A stretch of 64,000 nucleotides of DNA from Pseudomonas sp. TCU-HL1. GTDB lineage: Bacteria > Pseudomonadota > Gammaproteobacteria > Pseudomonadales > Pseudomonadaceae. Made by a program: the position numbers and the translations under genes. The stretch lies in contig NZ_CP015992.1 of NCBI RefSeq assembly GCF_001708505.1, positions 1-64,000 on the forward strand, in the 5' to 3' direction. Shown one piece after another: positions 16,551-25,556 of the stretch. Below the pieces are notes generated by a model. That model was given only the letters and a program-made list of their open reading frames with translations. It made no database searches and was not told the origin of the DNA. The first letter of the stretch is position 1. Each line of letters begins with the position of its first letter.

Positions 16551-16635
16551 CGGGAGAAGGGCTTCTGGGCTTGTGCCAAACGGCAATACACCGTATTAAC
16601 GACGGCAGAAAATCGGCTCAGGATGATGCGATCCC

Positions 16636-16902
16636 ATGGCGAACCAGCGGCAATTTCCCCGAACTCCGATGAAGTGCAGGATCAAGATCAGTCACCCGAG
16701 TTTTGGTGAGCTGATTGCCCAGACCCGTGATCTGTCCGATGGCGGCGTCTACATCCGTCACCCCGAACTGGTCGCCCTGCCCGTCGGCAGTACCATCCGC
16801 GGCCAGGTGCAGGATTTGCCGATCGAGGCACCGATCCTGCAGATGGAAGTGATGCGGGTCGATGCCGAGGGCGCCGGTTTCCGTTTCCTCGACGGCGACT
16901 AG
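16636..16902 (+). CDS. PilZ domain protein
   Basis: This 88-residue protein is a single PilZ domain, a family that often binds cyclic di-GMP. The N-terminal RQFPRTPMKCRI fits the RxxxR motif, and DLSDGGVYIR near residue 33 fits the D/NxSxxG motif, so both ligand-binding elements are present and c-di-GMP binding is plausible. It stands alone between htrB and the convergent trkA-TPR unit; its target process is not indicated by the context. It corresponds to PA0012 by position. Confidence 0.9.
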   Translation: MANQRQFPRTPMKCRIKISHPSFGELIAQTRDLSDGGVYIRHPELVALPVGSTIRGQVQDLPIEAPILQMEVMRVDAEGAGFRFLDGD

Positions 16903-16977
16903 TCGACCGCAACGGTCAACCGCGCAGCCACTGTTCGTCAGGTGAGCTGGCGGTGCTCCACTTCAGCCCGTCAAGCG

Positions 16978-17289
16978 TCACGAGCGCTTGTCGAGGCGCT
17001 TGAGAAACACCGCCATCTCCTTCTCCGCCTGCTTGTCGCCGTGGGCGCGAGCGGCCTCCAGGCCCTGCGTCCAGGCCTCACGAGCGGCGGTGAAGTCGCC
17101 CTGGGCTTCCAGCGCCTTGCCCAGCAGCTTCCAGGCGGCGGAGTACTTCGGGTCCTGCTCTACGCAGCGGCGCAGGTGCTCAGCGGCCTTGGCCGCGTCA
17201 CCCTGGTCGAGGTAGCCCTTGCCCAGGCCGAAGCGCAGCAGGGCGTTGTCCACGCCCTTGGCCAGCATCTTTTCCAGTCCTTCGAGCAC
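16978..17289 (-). CDS. Small tetratricopeptide-repeat protein
   Basis: This 103-residue protein contains roughly two TPR units (ALLRFGLGKGYLDQGDAAKA, then SAAWKLLGKALEAQGDFTAA), a fold for protein-protein contacts. The start is GTG, preceded by AAAGGGGA at good spacing and placed 15 bp after the trkA stop, so it is probably cotranscribed with trkA. There is no signal peptide. Its partner is unknown. Confidence 0.85.
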   Translation of the reverse strand: MLEGLEKMLAKGVDNALLRFGLGKGYLDQGDAAKAAEHLRRCVEQDPKYSAAWKLLGKALEAQGDFTAAREAWTQGLEAARAHGDKQAEKEMAVFLKRLDKRS

Positions 17290-17304
17290 GGCGGTGTGTC
17301 CCCT

Positions 17305-18678
17305 TTAGAAGAAGGTCAGGCCGACCTGGAATAGGCGCTCGGCATCACGGATGTACTTCTTGTCCACGAGGAACAGGATTACGTGGTCGCCCGATTCGAT
17401 CACGGTGTCGTCGTGGGCGATCAGCACTTCCTCGTCGCGGATGATGGCGCCGATGGTGGTGCCTGGCGGCAGGGCGATGTCTTCGATCATCTTGCCGACC
17501 ACCTTGCTCGACTTGGCGTCGCCGTGGGCGATGGCTTCGATGGCCTCCGCCGCACCCCGGCGCAGGGAGTGCACGCTGACGATGTCGCCGCGGCGCACGT
17601 GGGTCAGCAGGGTGCCGATGGTGGCGAGCTGCGGGCTGATGGCGATGTCGATGTCGCCGCCCTGCACCAGGTCCACGTAGGCGGGGTTGTTGATGATGGT
17701 CATCACCTTGCGCGCGCCCAGGCGCTTGGCCAGTAGCGAGGACATGATGTTGGCTTCGTCGTCGTTGGTCAGGGCGAGGAAGATGTCGGCATCGTTGATG
17801 TTTTCTTCCACCAGCAGGTCGCGGTCGGAGGCGCTGCCCTGGAGCACGATGGTGCTGTCCAGGACTTCCGAGAGGTGGCGGCAGCGCGCCGCGTTCATCT
17901 CGATGATCTTCACCTGGTAGCGGCTCTCGATGGCCTCGGCCAGACGCTCGCCGATGTGGCCGCCACCGGCGATCACCACACGTTTGTAGCTGTCTTCAAG
18001 GCGGCGCAACTCGCTCATCACCGCGCGGATGTGGGCCTTGGCGGCGATGAAGAAGACCTCGTCGTCCGCTTCTATCACGGTGTCGCCCTTGGGCAGGATC
18101 GGCCGGTTGCGGCGGAAGATGGCGGCCACGCGGGTGTCGACGTTGGGCATGTGCTCGCGGATCTGGCGCAGCTCCTGGCCTACCAGCGGGCCGCCGTAGT
18201 AGGCCTTGACCCCCACCAGCTGGGCCTTGCCTTCGGCGAAGTCGATCACCTGCAGCGCGCCGGGGTATTCGATCAGGCGCTTGATGTAGTTGGTGACCAC
18301 CTGCTCCGGGCTGATCAGCACGTCCACCGGGATGGCTTCGTTGTCGAAGAGGCCGGCGCGGGTCAGGTAGGCTGCCTCACGTACGCGGGCGATCTTGGTG
18401 GGTGTGTGGAAGAGGGTGTAGGCCACCTGGCAGGCGACCATGTTCACTTCATCACTGTTGGTCACCGCCACCAGCATGTCGGCGTCATCGGCCCCGGCTT
18501 GGCGCAGCACGGTGGGGAAGGAGCCGCGTCCCTGCACGGTGCGGATGTCGAGCCGGTCGCCGAGGTCGCGCAGGCGGTCACCGTCGGTGTCGACCACGGT
18601 GATGTCGTTGGCTTCCCCTGAGAGGTGTTCCGCCAGGGTGCCGCCAACTTGGCCGGCGCCGAGAATGATGATCTTCAC
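17305..18678 (-). CDS. trkA: Trk system potassium uptake protein TrkA
   Basis: TrkA is the cytoplasmic NAD-binding regulatory subunit of the Trk/Ktr potassium channel. The 457-residue protein has two tandem RCK units, each starting with a Rossmann nucleotide-binding motif: GAGQVGG near residue 8 and AGGGHIGE near 240. I place the start at GTG 18678 (MKIIILGAGQVGG), with GGAG 6 bp upstream; a frame from 18690 would add four residues. It lies just after rsmB in a fmt-rsmB-trkA-TPR run. The membrane subunit TrkH/TrkG is not in the window. Confidence 0.96.
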   Translation of the reverse strand: MKIIILGAGQVGGTLAEHLSGEANDITVVDTDGDRLRDLGDRLDIRTVQGRGSFPTVLRQAGADDADMLVAVTNSDEVNMVACQVAYTLFHTPTKIARVREAAYLTRAGLFDNEAIPVDVLISPEQVVTNYIKRLIEYPGALQVIDFAEGKAQLVGVKAYYGGPLVGQELRQIREHMPNVDTRVAAIFRRNRPILPKGDTVIEADDEVFFIAAKAHIRAVMSELRRLEDSYKRVVIAGGGHIGERLAEAIESRYQVKIIEMNAARCRHLSEVLDSTIVLQGSASDRDLLVEENINDADIFLALTNDDEANIMSSLLAKRLGARKVMTIINNPAYVDLVQGGDIDIAISPQLATIGTLLTHVRRGDIVSVHSLRRGAAEAIEAIAHGDAKSSKVVGKMIEDIALPPGTTIGAIIRDEEVLIAHDDTVIESGDHVILFLVDKKYIRDAERLFQVGLTFF

Positions 18679-18689
18679 TGCAGGCTCCA

Positions 18690-20003
18690 TTAGCCTCGAG
18701 GCGAGGCGGCAATCTTGATCAGCTTGGCATAGTAGAAACCGTCATGGCCGTTTTCCTGCGCCAGCAGTTGACGGCCGTGGGGTTGTTTCAGTCCGAAGGG
18801 GCCGGGGATGTCCAGCTCGCGGGCACCTGGGGTGCGGGCAAGGAAGGCGGCGATGTTGTCGCTGTTTTCCTGTGGCAGGGTGGAGCATGTGGCGTAGAGC
18901 AGCACGCCGCCTACCTCCAGGGTTGGCCAGAGGGTGTCCAGCAGTTCGCCCTGGAGCTGGGCCAGTGCGGCAATGTCTTCCGCCTGGCGGGTCAGCTTGA
19001 TGTCCGGGTGGCGGCGGATCACGCCGGTGGCCGAACAGGGGGCGTCGAGGAGGATGCGCTGGAACGGTTTGCCGTCCCACCAACTGGCGGTATCCCGGCC
19101 GTCGGCGGCGATCAGGTGTGCCTGCAGGCCAAGTCGCGCGAGGTTCTCGCGTACGCGCACCAGGCGGCTTTCTTCCAGATCGACAGCCACCACTTCAGAC
19201 AGGCCCGGCTCGGCCTCCAGTACATGGCAGGTCTTGCCGCCAGGGGCGCAGCAGGCATCCAGCAGCCGTTGGCCAGGGGCCAGCTCCAGCAGGTCGGCGG
19301 CCAGTTGTGCGGCTTCGTCCTGCACGCTGACGCGGCCCTCGGCGAAGCCCGGCAGGGTCTTCACGTCGCAGGCTTCGACAAGGCGGATGCCATCGTGGCT
19401 GAAGGTGCAGGGCTCGGCGGCGATGCCGGCCTGCTGCAGTTCGGCCAGATAAGCTTCGCGGCTGCCATGTCGGCGATTGACCCGCAGGATCAACGGCGGG
19501 TGAGCATTGTTCGCCGCGCAGACTGCTTCCCAGTGTTCCGGCCAGGCGGCTTTCAGCGCCTTCTGCAGCCAGCGTGGGTGGGCGGTGCGGGCGGCCGGGT
19601 CGCGCTCGAGTTCGGCGAAGATCGTTTCACCCTGGCGCTGAGCATTGCGCAGCACGGCATTGAGCAGTCCCTTGGCCCAGGGTTTCTTCAGTTTGTCCGA
19701 GCAGCCAACGGTTTCGCCAATGGCGGCATGGGCGGGAATGCGGGTGTAGAAGAGCTGGTAGAGGCCGACCAGCAGCAGGGCTTCCACATCCTTGTCGGCG
19801 GCCTTGAACGGCTTCTGCAGCAGGCGTTCGGCCAAGGCGCTGAGGCGCGGTTGCCAGCGGGCGGCGCCGAAGGCCAGGTCCTGGGCCAGGGCGCGATCGC
19901 GAGGGTCGACCTTGTCCAGCTGGGGCGGCAGGCTGCCGCCCAGGGAAGCCTTGCCGGAAAGTACTGTGGCCAGGGCGCGGGCGGCGGCGAGACGCGGGTT
20001 CAT
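18690..20003 (-). CDS. rsmB: 16S rRNA (cytosine-967-C5)-methyltransferase
   Basis: RsmB (Sun/Fmu) methylates C967 of 16S rRNA using SAM. The 437-residue protein has an N-terminal NusB-like RNA-binding domain (about 1-140) and a C-terminal methyltransferase domain with the SAM loop DACCAPGGKT near 250, the motif LDAPCSATGVIRRHPDIK near 320, and the cysteine in LLYATCS near 373 expected for catalysis. Its ATG overlaps the fmt stop by 4 bp, so the two are translationally coupled. Confidence 0.96.
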   Translation of the reverse strand: MNPRLAAARALATVLSGKASLGGSLPPQLDKVDPRDRALAQDLAFGAARWQPRLSALAERLLQKPFKAADKDVEALLLVGLYQLFYTRIPAHAAIGETVGCSDKLKKPWAKGLLNAVLRNAQRQGETIFAELERDPAARTAHPRWLQKALKAAWPEHWEAVCAANNAHPPLILRVNRRHGSREAYLAELQQAGIAAEPCTFSHDGIRLVEACDVKTLPGFAEGRVSVQDEAAQLAADLLELAPGQRLLDACCAPGGKTCHVLEAEPGLSEVVAVDLEESRLVRVRENLARLGLQAHLIAADGRDTASWWDGKPFQRILLDAPCSATGVIRRHPDIKLTRQAEDIAALAQLQGELLDTLWPTLEVGGVLLYATCSTLPQENSDNIAAFLARTPGARELDIPGPFGLKQPHGRQLLAQENGHDGFYYAKLIKIAASPRG

Positions 20004-20947
20004 GCGCCGAGCACCTTACCCACGGCGAACTGCTCGCGGCGGCTGTTATAGAGGTCGGCGAAGTTCAGCGGCTTGCCGCCAGGCAGTTGCAGGCGGGTCA
20101 GACGCAGAGCGCCCTCGCCACAGGCTACGGTCAGGCCATCCTTGCTTGCGGCGAGGATCTCTCCGGGTTGCTGGCCCTTGCCTTCGCCGAGAGCGGCAGC
20201 CAGCACCTTCAACGGCGCGCTGTCGAGGCTGGTGTGGCAGATCGGCCAGGGGTTGAAGGCGCGCACCAAGCGCTCCAGCTCCACCGCCGGGTGGCTCCAG
20301 TCGAGGCGCGCCTCGTCCTTGTTCAGCTTGTGCGCGTAATTGGCCAGCGCATCGTCCTGGACTTCACCTCGCAGGGTCCCGGCGGCCAGGCCTTCGATGG
20401 CTTCCAGAACCGCCTCAGGGCCGAGCTGGGCGAGGCGGTCGTGCAGGCTGCCGCCGGTGTCGGAGGCCGAGATCGGCGTGGTGACCTTGAGCAGCATCGG
20501 GCCGGTGTCGAGGCCGGCTTCCATCTGCATCACGGTCACGCCGCTTTCCGCATCGCCCGCCTCTACCGCACGCTGGATCGGCGCAGCGCCGCGCCAGCGT
20601 GGCAGCAGCGAGGCGTGGCTGTTGATGCAGCCCAGGCGCGGCGTGTCGAGCACCGCCTGGGGCAGGATCAGACCGTAGGCCACCACCACCATCAGGTCGG
20701 CACCGAGGGCCTTGAGTTCAGCCTGGGCGGCCGGGTCGCGCAGGGTCGGCGGTTGCAGCACCGGGATGCCGTGTGCCACGGCGAGCTGCTTGACCGGGCT
20801 GGGCATCAGCTTCTGTCCGCGCCCGGCCGGGCGGTCCGGCTGGGTGTAGACGGCGATGACCTGGTGGCGGGAATCGAGCAGGGCTTTGAGGTGCTCCGCG
20901 GCGAACTCCGGGGTGCCGGCGAAGACGAGGCGCAGTGCTTGGCTCAT
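20000..20947 (-). CDS. fmt: Methionyl-tRNA formyltransferase
   Basis: Fmt formylates initiator Met-tRNA using 10-formyl-tetrahydrofolate. The 315-residue protein starts LRLVFAGTPEFAAEHL and has the catalytic and folate-binding segment INSHASLLPRWRGAAPIQRA near residue 108, including the conserved Asn and His. It works in the same pathway as def, encoded just upstream on the same strand, but a terminator-like hairpin separates the two genes here. Confidence 0.97.
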   Translation of the reverse strand: MSQALRLVFAGTPEFAAEHLKALLDSRHQVIAVYTQPDRPAGRGQKLMPSPVKQLAVAHGIPVLQPPTLRDPAAQAELKALGADLMVVVAYGLILPQAVLDTPRLGCINSHASLLPRWRGAAPIQRAVEAGDAESGVTVMQMEAGLDTGPMLLKVTTPISASDTGGSLHDRLAQLGPEAVLEAIEGLAAGTLRGEVQDDALANYAHKLNKDEARLDWSHPAVELERLVRAFNPWPICHTSLDSAPLKVLAAALGEGKGQQPGEILAASKDGLTVACGEGALRLTRLQLPGGKPLNFADLYNSRREQFAVGKVLGA

Positions 20948-20959
20948 TCAGGGCTCACT

Positions 20960-20989
20960 AAAAAGAAAAGGCTTGCCGGGGCAAGCCTT
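20960..20989 (-). terminator. Terminator-like hairpin between def and fmt
   Basis: On the minus strand a 10-bp perfect stem (AAGGCTTGCC and its complement, 20968-20989) is followed by the T-rich tract TTTTCTTTTT. This is a good intrinsic terminator downstream of def. It implies that fmt-rsmB-trkA is transcribed by read-through or from a promoter in or after the hairpin. Confidence 0.85.
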
Positions 20990-21003
20990 TGGGATCGGAG
21001 GAA

Positions 21004-21510
21004 TCAAGCGTGGAGGCGGTGCTGTTTTTCCAGCTTCTTCTTGATGCGATCGCGTTTGAGGGACGACAGGTAGTCGACGAAGAGCTTGCCGTTCAAGTGG
21101 TCGCACTCGTGCTGGATGCACACGGCGAGCAGCCCTTCGGCGATCAGCTCGTAGGGTTGGCCGTCGCGGTCGAGGGCCTTGATCCTGACCCGCTGCGGGC
21201 GGTCGACGTTCTCATAGAAACCGGGTACCGAAAGGCAGCCTTCTTGATATTGGTCCATCTGGTCGGTCAGCGACTCGAACTCGGGGTTGATGAAAACCCT
21301 TGGTTCGGACTTGTCTTCCGACAGGTCCATCACGACCACGCGCTTGTGTACGTTCACCTGCGTGGCGGCCAGGCCGATACCCGGTGCGGCGTACATGGTT
21401 TCGAACATGTCATCGATCAGCGTGCGGATGGAGTCGTCCACCACGTCCACCGGTTTGGCAATGGTGCGCAACCGCGGATCGGGGAATTCGAGAATGTTCA
21501 GAATCGCCAT
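21004..21510 (-). CDS. def: Peptide deformylase
   Basis: Def removes the formyl group from the N-terminus of new proteins. The 168-residue metalloenzyme has all three family motifs: GIGLAATQ near residue 45, EGCLS near 90 and HECDHLNG near 133, which together supply the Cys and two His metal ligands and the catalytic Glu. It is divergent from the LysM gene and separated from fmt by a terminator-like hairpin. Confidence 0.98.
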   Translation of the reverse strand: MAILNILEFPDPRLRTIAKPVDVVDDSIRTLIDDMFETMYAAPGIGLAATQVNVHKRVVVMDLSEDKSEPRVFINPEFESLTDQMDQYQEGCLSVPGFYENVDRPQRVRIKALDRDGQPYELIAEGLLAVCIQHECDHLNGKLFVDYLSSLKRDRIKKKLEKQHRLHA

Positions 21511-21652
21511 ATGCGTTTGTGATGCACTTGTGGAATAAGTTAAAAAACCGCTGCTAAGATGGTGAGCAGCATCGAAAAAACGGCTGAAGAGCCCGGTTGG
21601 GGCGGCTCTCGGGGCGTTGCAAGTGAATGAACATAATAAAGGGATTCACCGC

Positions 21653-22678
21653 ATGAGGAAATCACTACTCGCCCTGCTGCTGCTGGCCGCCAGTGGCCTG
21701 ACCCAGGCTGCGGTGGAACTCAGGGAAGGGCATCCGGAACGCTATACGGTGGTCAAGGGCGACACGCTCTGGGACATCTCTGGCAAATTCCTGCGCCAGC
21801 CCTGGAAGTGGCCGGAAATCTGGCACGCCAACCCGCAGATCGAAAACCCGCACCTTATCTATCCCGGCGACCTGCTCAGCCTGGTCTACGTCGATGGCCA
21901 GCCGCGCCTGATGCTGAACCGCGGTGCATCCCGCGGCACCATCAAGCTCTCGCCCCAGGTGCGTAGCACGCCGATGGCCGAAGCCATCCCGACCATTCCG
22001 CTGGAAGCCATCAACGCCTTCCTGCTGACCAACCGCATCATCGACGATCCCAAGGACTTCCAAGGCGCGCCTTATATCGTCGCCGGCAATGCCGAGCGTG
22101 TGGTCAGTGGCGCTGGCGACCGCGTCTACGCCCGTGGCGCGTTCAACCACGAGCAGCCTGTCTATGGCATCTTCCGCCAGGGCAAGACCTACCTCGACCC
22201 GGAAACCAAGGAATTCCTCGGCATCAATGCCGACGATATCGGCGGCGGCGAAATGGTCGCTGACGAGGGCGACATCGGTACCCTGCAGCTGACCCGTTCC
22301 ACCCAGGAAGTGCGCCTGGGCGATCGCCTGTTCCCCACCGAGGAACGTGCCATCAACTCCACCTTCATGCCCAGCGCGCCGACCAACGATGTCAGCGGAG
22401 TGATCCTCGACGTGCCGCGCGGCGTGACCCAGATCGGCCAGTTCGATGTGGTCACCATCAACAAGGGCAAGCGGGACGGCCTGGTAGAAGGCAACGTGCT
22501 GGCGGTCTACAAGACCGGCGAAACCGTGCGTGACCGTGTCACCGACGAGTTCATCAAGATCCCGGACGAACGCGCCGGCCTGCTGATGGTGTTCCGCACC
22601 TACGACAAGCTCAGTTACGGCCTGATCCTCGCCGCCACCCGCCAGCTGGCGGTGCTGGACAAGGTACATAACCCGTAA
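21653..22678 (+). CDS. LysM peptidoglycan-binding periplasmic protein
   Basis: The 341-residue product has a cleavable signal peptide (MRKSLLALLLLAASGLTQAA) and one LysM domain directly after it (YTVVKGDTLWDISGKFL through HLIYPGDLLSL), which should bind peptidoglycan. The rest is a conserved but uncharacterised domain. The start at 21653 is chosen because a signal peptide follows at once and AAAGGGA lies upstream. By position it corresponds to PA0020. It ends in a good terminator and lies upstream of dprA. Confidence 0.9.
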   Translation: MRKSLLALLLLAASGLTQAAVELREGHPERYTVVKGDTLWDISGKFLRQPWKWPEIWHANPQIENPHLIYPGDLLSLVYVDGQPRLMLNRGASRGTIKLSPQVRSTPMAEAIPTIPLEAINAFLLTNRIIDDPKDFQGAPYIVAGNAERVVSGAGDRVYARGAFNHEQPVYGIFRQGKTYLDPETKEFLGINADDIGGGEMVADEGDIGTLQLTRSTQEVRLGDRLFPTEERAINSTFMPSAPTNDVSGVILDVPRGVTQIGQFDVVTINKGKRDGLVEGNVLAVYKTGETVRDRVTDEFIKIPDERAGLLMVFRTYDKLSYGLILAATRQLAVLDKVHNP

Positions 22679-22684
22679 CACCTC

Positions 22685-22713
22685 CAAGCCCCCGTCCTGC
22701 GGGGGCTTGTTGT
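22685..22713 (+). terminator. Rho-independent terminator after the LysM gene
   Basis: The stem CAAGCCCCCG / CGGGGGCTTG (22685-22694 and 22700-22709) is followed by TTGT. It lies just after the LysM stop and before dprA, so dprA needs its own promoter or read-through. Confidence 0.85.
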
Positions 22714-22762
22714 ATTGATGGCGGTCCGGCCGCATCTGCGGCGCGATCAAGGACCGATCGAG

Positions 22763-23857
22763 ATGCCATCAATATCCCCCGCCGAGCTGGAAGCTCGCCT
22801 GCGCCTGCACCACCTCCCCGAACTTGGCCCCGCCCGTTTTCGCCGCCTGATCGAAGCCTTTGGCTCTGCCTCTGCCGCCCTCAGTGCGCCGGCATCAGCG
22901 TGGCGTTCGCTGGGGCTGCCGGAGGCCTCCGCCGACCCGCGCCGCAGTCCGGAAATCCGTGACGCCGCCGGCCATGCCCTGGCCTGGCTGGAGCACCCCG
23001 GCCACCAGTTGCTGTGTTGGGACGACCCGGCCTACCCCGCGCTGCTTACCGAACTGGTCAATGCTCCGCCGCTGCTTTACGTCGCGGGTGACGCCACCTT
23101 GCTGGAGCGTCCGCAACTGGCGATGGTCGGCAGCCGCCGCGCCTCGGCTGCCGGCCTGGACACCGCCCGGGCCTTTGCCCGCAGCCTCGCCGGAGGCGGT
23201 TTCGTGATTACCAGTGGACTCGCCCTGGGCATCGATGGGGCTGCCCATTTGGGTGCCCTGGAAGCGGCTGGCCAGACGGTCGCGGTGCTCGGCACCGGTC
23301 TCGAGCGTCTCTATCCCAACCGTCACCGTGGGCTGGCTGCTCGCATAGTCGAAGAAGGCGGCGTCCTGGTGTCCGAGCTGCCCCTGGGCTGCCCGCCGCG
23401 GCCGGCCAACTTCCCTCAGCGCAACCGCATCATCAGCGGCCTCTCCCTGGGGGTGCTGGTGGTGGAAGCCAGCCCCTCCAGCGGCTCCCTGATCACCGCT
23501 CGCCTTGCGGCCGAACAGGGTCGCGAGGTCTATGCCATTCCCGGCTCGATCCACCATCCGGGTGCACGCGGATGCCATCAGCTGATCCGCGAAGGCGCCA
23601 GCCTGGTCGAGAAGGTGGAAGACATACTCGAAGCCTTGCGCGGCTGGCAGGCCATCGCGCCAGCGTGCCCTGCCGACCCGCCTGCGCTGGCCGCCCATCC
23701 CTTGCTCGACCTGCTGCGCGCTGCGCCCTACAGCAGCGAAGGCCTGGCCGCTGCCAGTGGCTGGGAGCTGCCGCGCCTGCTGGCCGAACTCACCGACCTG
23801 GAGCTGCAAGGGCGCGTCGCCCGCGAGGCCGGCTGCTGGGTGCATCGCCAAGGGTGA
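22763..23857 (+). CDS. dprA: DNA processing protein DprA
   Basis: DprA binds incoming single-stranded DNA and loads RecA during natural transformation; it is also widespread in species not known to be competent. The 364-residue protein has a SAM-like N-terminal domain (LRLHHLPELGPARFRRLIEA), the Rossmann-type core with VGSRRASAAG near 135 and SGLALGIDGAAHLGAL near 165, and a C-terminal winged-helix-like domain. The start at 22763 has AAGGA upstream. It is followed 41 bp later by tsaC, a common pairing. Confidence 0.95.
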   Translation: MPSISPAELEARLRLHHLPELGPARFRRLIEAFGSASAALSAPASAWRSLGLPEASADPRRSPEIRDAAGHALAWLEHPGHQLLCWDDPAYPALLTELVNAPPLLYVAGDATLLERPQLAMVGSRRASAAGLDTARAFARSLAGGGFVITSGLALGIDGAAHLGALEAAGQTVAVLGTGLERLYPNRHRGLAARIVEEGGVLVSELPLGCPPRPANFPQRNRIISGLSLGVLVVEASPSSGSLITARLAAEQGREVYAIPGSIHHPGARGCHQLIREGASLVEKVEDILEALRGWQAIAPACPADPPALAAHPLLDLLRAAPYSSEGLAAASGWELPRLLAELTDLELQGRVAREAGCWVHRQG

Positions 23858-23898
23858 GCCCTGTACACTTTGCCGATCCAGTTATGCGGGAGTGGGTG

Positions 23899-24453
23899 AT
23901 GGTCAGCAATTGGCGGGTGCAGCAAGTGGCGCGGGTCGTGCGTGAAGGCGGTGTGATCGCCTATCCCACCGAGGCGGTCTGGGGACTGGGCTGCGATCCC
24001 TGGAACGAAGATGCGGTGTACCGCCTGCTGGCGCTCAAGGAGCGCCCCGTGGAGAAAGGGCTGATCCTGGTGGCGGACAACATCCGCCAGTTCGACTTCC
24101 TCCTCGAAGGCCTGCCGGACGTCTGGATCGACCGGCTCGCCAGCAGCTGGCCGGGACCCAATACCTGGCTGGTGCCGCACCAGAACCTGCTCCCGGAGTG
24201 GATCACCGGCCAGCACGACAGCGTTGCCCTGCGTGTCAGTGACCACCCGCTGGTGCGCGATCTTTGCGCCCTCACCGGTCCTTTGGTCTCCACCTCCGCC
24301 AACCCATCCGGTCGCCCTGCCGCCTATTCGCGCCTGCGCGTGCAGCAGTACTTCGGCGACACGCTGGACGCGGTGCTGGGTGGCGCCCTGGGTGGACGCC
24401 GCAATCCCAGCATCATCCGCGACCTGGCCAGCGGCCGCGTACTCAGGGGATAA
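23899..24453 (+). CDS. tsaC: L-threonylcarbamoyladenylate synthase TsaC
   Basis: TsaC makes threonylcarbamoyl-AMP for the t6A modification at position 37 of ANN-decoding tRNAs. The 184-residue YrdC-fold protein has the motifs AYPTEAVWGLGCDP near residue 20, LKERPVEKGLILVA near 50 and STSANPSGRPA near 138. The ATG at 23899 is preceded by GGGAG; longer frames upstream only read through dprA. Its 3' end overlaps the convergent qor gene by 11 bp. Confidence 0.95.
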   Translation: MVSNWRVQQVARVVREGGVIAYPTEAVWGLGCDPWNEDAVYRLLALKERPVEKGLILVADNIRQFDFLLEGLPDVWIDRLASSWPGPNTWLVPHQNLLPEWITGQHDSVALRVSDHPLVRDLCALTGPLVSTSANPSGRPAAYSRLRVQQYFGDTLDAVLGGALGGRRNPSIIRDLASGRVLRG

Positions 24454-25420
24454 GCACGGTCGAGCCGGTAGTCTGGCGACTGGCCAGGGCGGTATGCGCT
24501 TTGGCGGCGTCGGCCAGGGCGAAGCGCTGGCTCACCTCCACCTTGATGCGCCCATCGGCGATCAGCCCGAACAGCTCGTCGGCCATCGCCTGCAGGCGAT
24601 CCGGCGTGCTGGCGTAACCGAACAGCGTCGGCCGGGTAACGAAGAGCGAGCCCTTCTGCGCCAGGATGCCCAGGTTCACACCGGTCACCGGGCCCGAGGC
24701 ATTGCCGAAGCTCACCATCAGGCCGCGCGGTGCCACGCAGTCCAGCGAGATTTCCCAGGTGTCTTTGCCCACTGAGTCATAGACCACCGGGCACTTGGCG
24801 CCGTGGGTGAGCTCCAGCACCCTTTGCACCACGTTCTCTTGGCTGTAGTCGATGGTCGCCCAGGCACCGTTGGCCTTCGCCAGCGCGGCTTTTTCCGCCG
24901 AGCTGACGGTACCGATCATATTCACGCCCAGGGCTCGCGCCCACTGGCAGGCGATCTGGCCAACCCCGCCGGCGGCGGCATGGAAGAGGATGGTCTCGCC
25001 GCCTTGGAGCGGAAAGGTCTGGCGCAGCAGGTATTGCACCGTCAGGCCCTTGAGCATCACCGCCGCAGCCTGCTCGAAGCTGATGCCATCAGGCAGGCGT
25101 ACCAGCTTGTCCGCCGGCAGCACATGCAGTTCGCTGTAGGCGCCCAGCGGGCCGGTGGCGTAGGCCACGCGGTCGCCCACCTTGAAATGGGTCACCGCGC
25201 TGCCTATCGCTTCCACCTCGCCCGCGCCCTCGGTACCCAGGCTGGTCGGGAAGTTCGGGGCCGGATAGAGGCCGCTGCGGTAATAGGTATCGATGAAATT
25301 CAGGCCGATGGCGCGGTTGCGCACCCGTACTTCCTGCGGCCCCGGTTCTGCCGGCTGGTACTCCGCATATTCGAGGACCTCCGGTCCGCCGTAGGCGGAG
25401 AACTGGATACGTTTGGCCAT
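24443..25420 (-). CDS. qor: NADPH:quinone reductase (Qor family)
   Basis: This zinc-independent medium-chain dehydrogenase/reductase is expected to reduce quinones with NADPH. The 325-residue protein has the family segments LNFIDTYYRSGLYP near residue 43 and the nucleotide-binding HAAAGGVGQIACQWA near 145. The ATG at 25420 has a strong AGGAGG upstream. It is convergent with tsaC and divergent from hemF. The physiological substrate is not certain in this family. Confidence 0.93.
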   Translation of the reverse strand: MAKRIQFSAYGGPEVLEYAEYQPAEPGPQEVRVRNRAIGLNFIDTYYRSGLYPAPNFPTSLGTEGAGEVEAIGSAVTHFKVGDRVAYATGPLGAYSELHVLPADKLVRLPDGISFEQAAAVMLKGLTVQYLLRQTFPLQGGETILFHAAAGGVGQIACQWARALGVNMIGTVSSAEKAALAKANGAWATIDYSQENVVQRVLELTHGAKCPVVYDSVGKDTWEISLDCVAPRGLMVSFGNASGPVTGVNLGILAQKGSLFVTRPTLFGYASTPDRLQAMADELFGLIADGRIKVEVSQRFALADAAKAHTALASRQTTGSTVLIP

Positions 25421-25556
25421 GCTTGCAACCTCCTGGTCGGAAAAGCCCCCATCCAACGCCTCGCCTTGATTCCCGTCAAGCCACCAGTGGCCATTGGCGG
25501 TGGTATGCTTGCCTGCTCATTTTTCCGCCACCCTACCCGCTTCCAAGGTTGACGAC

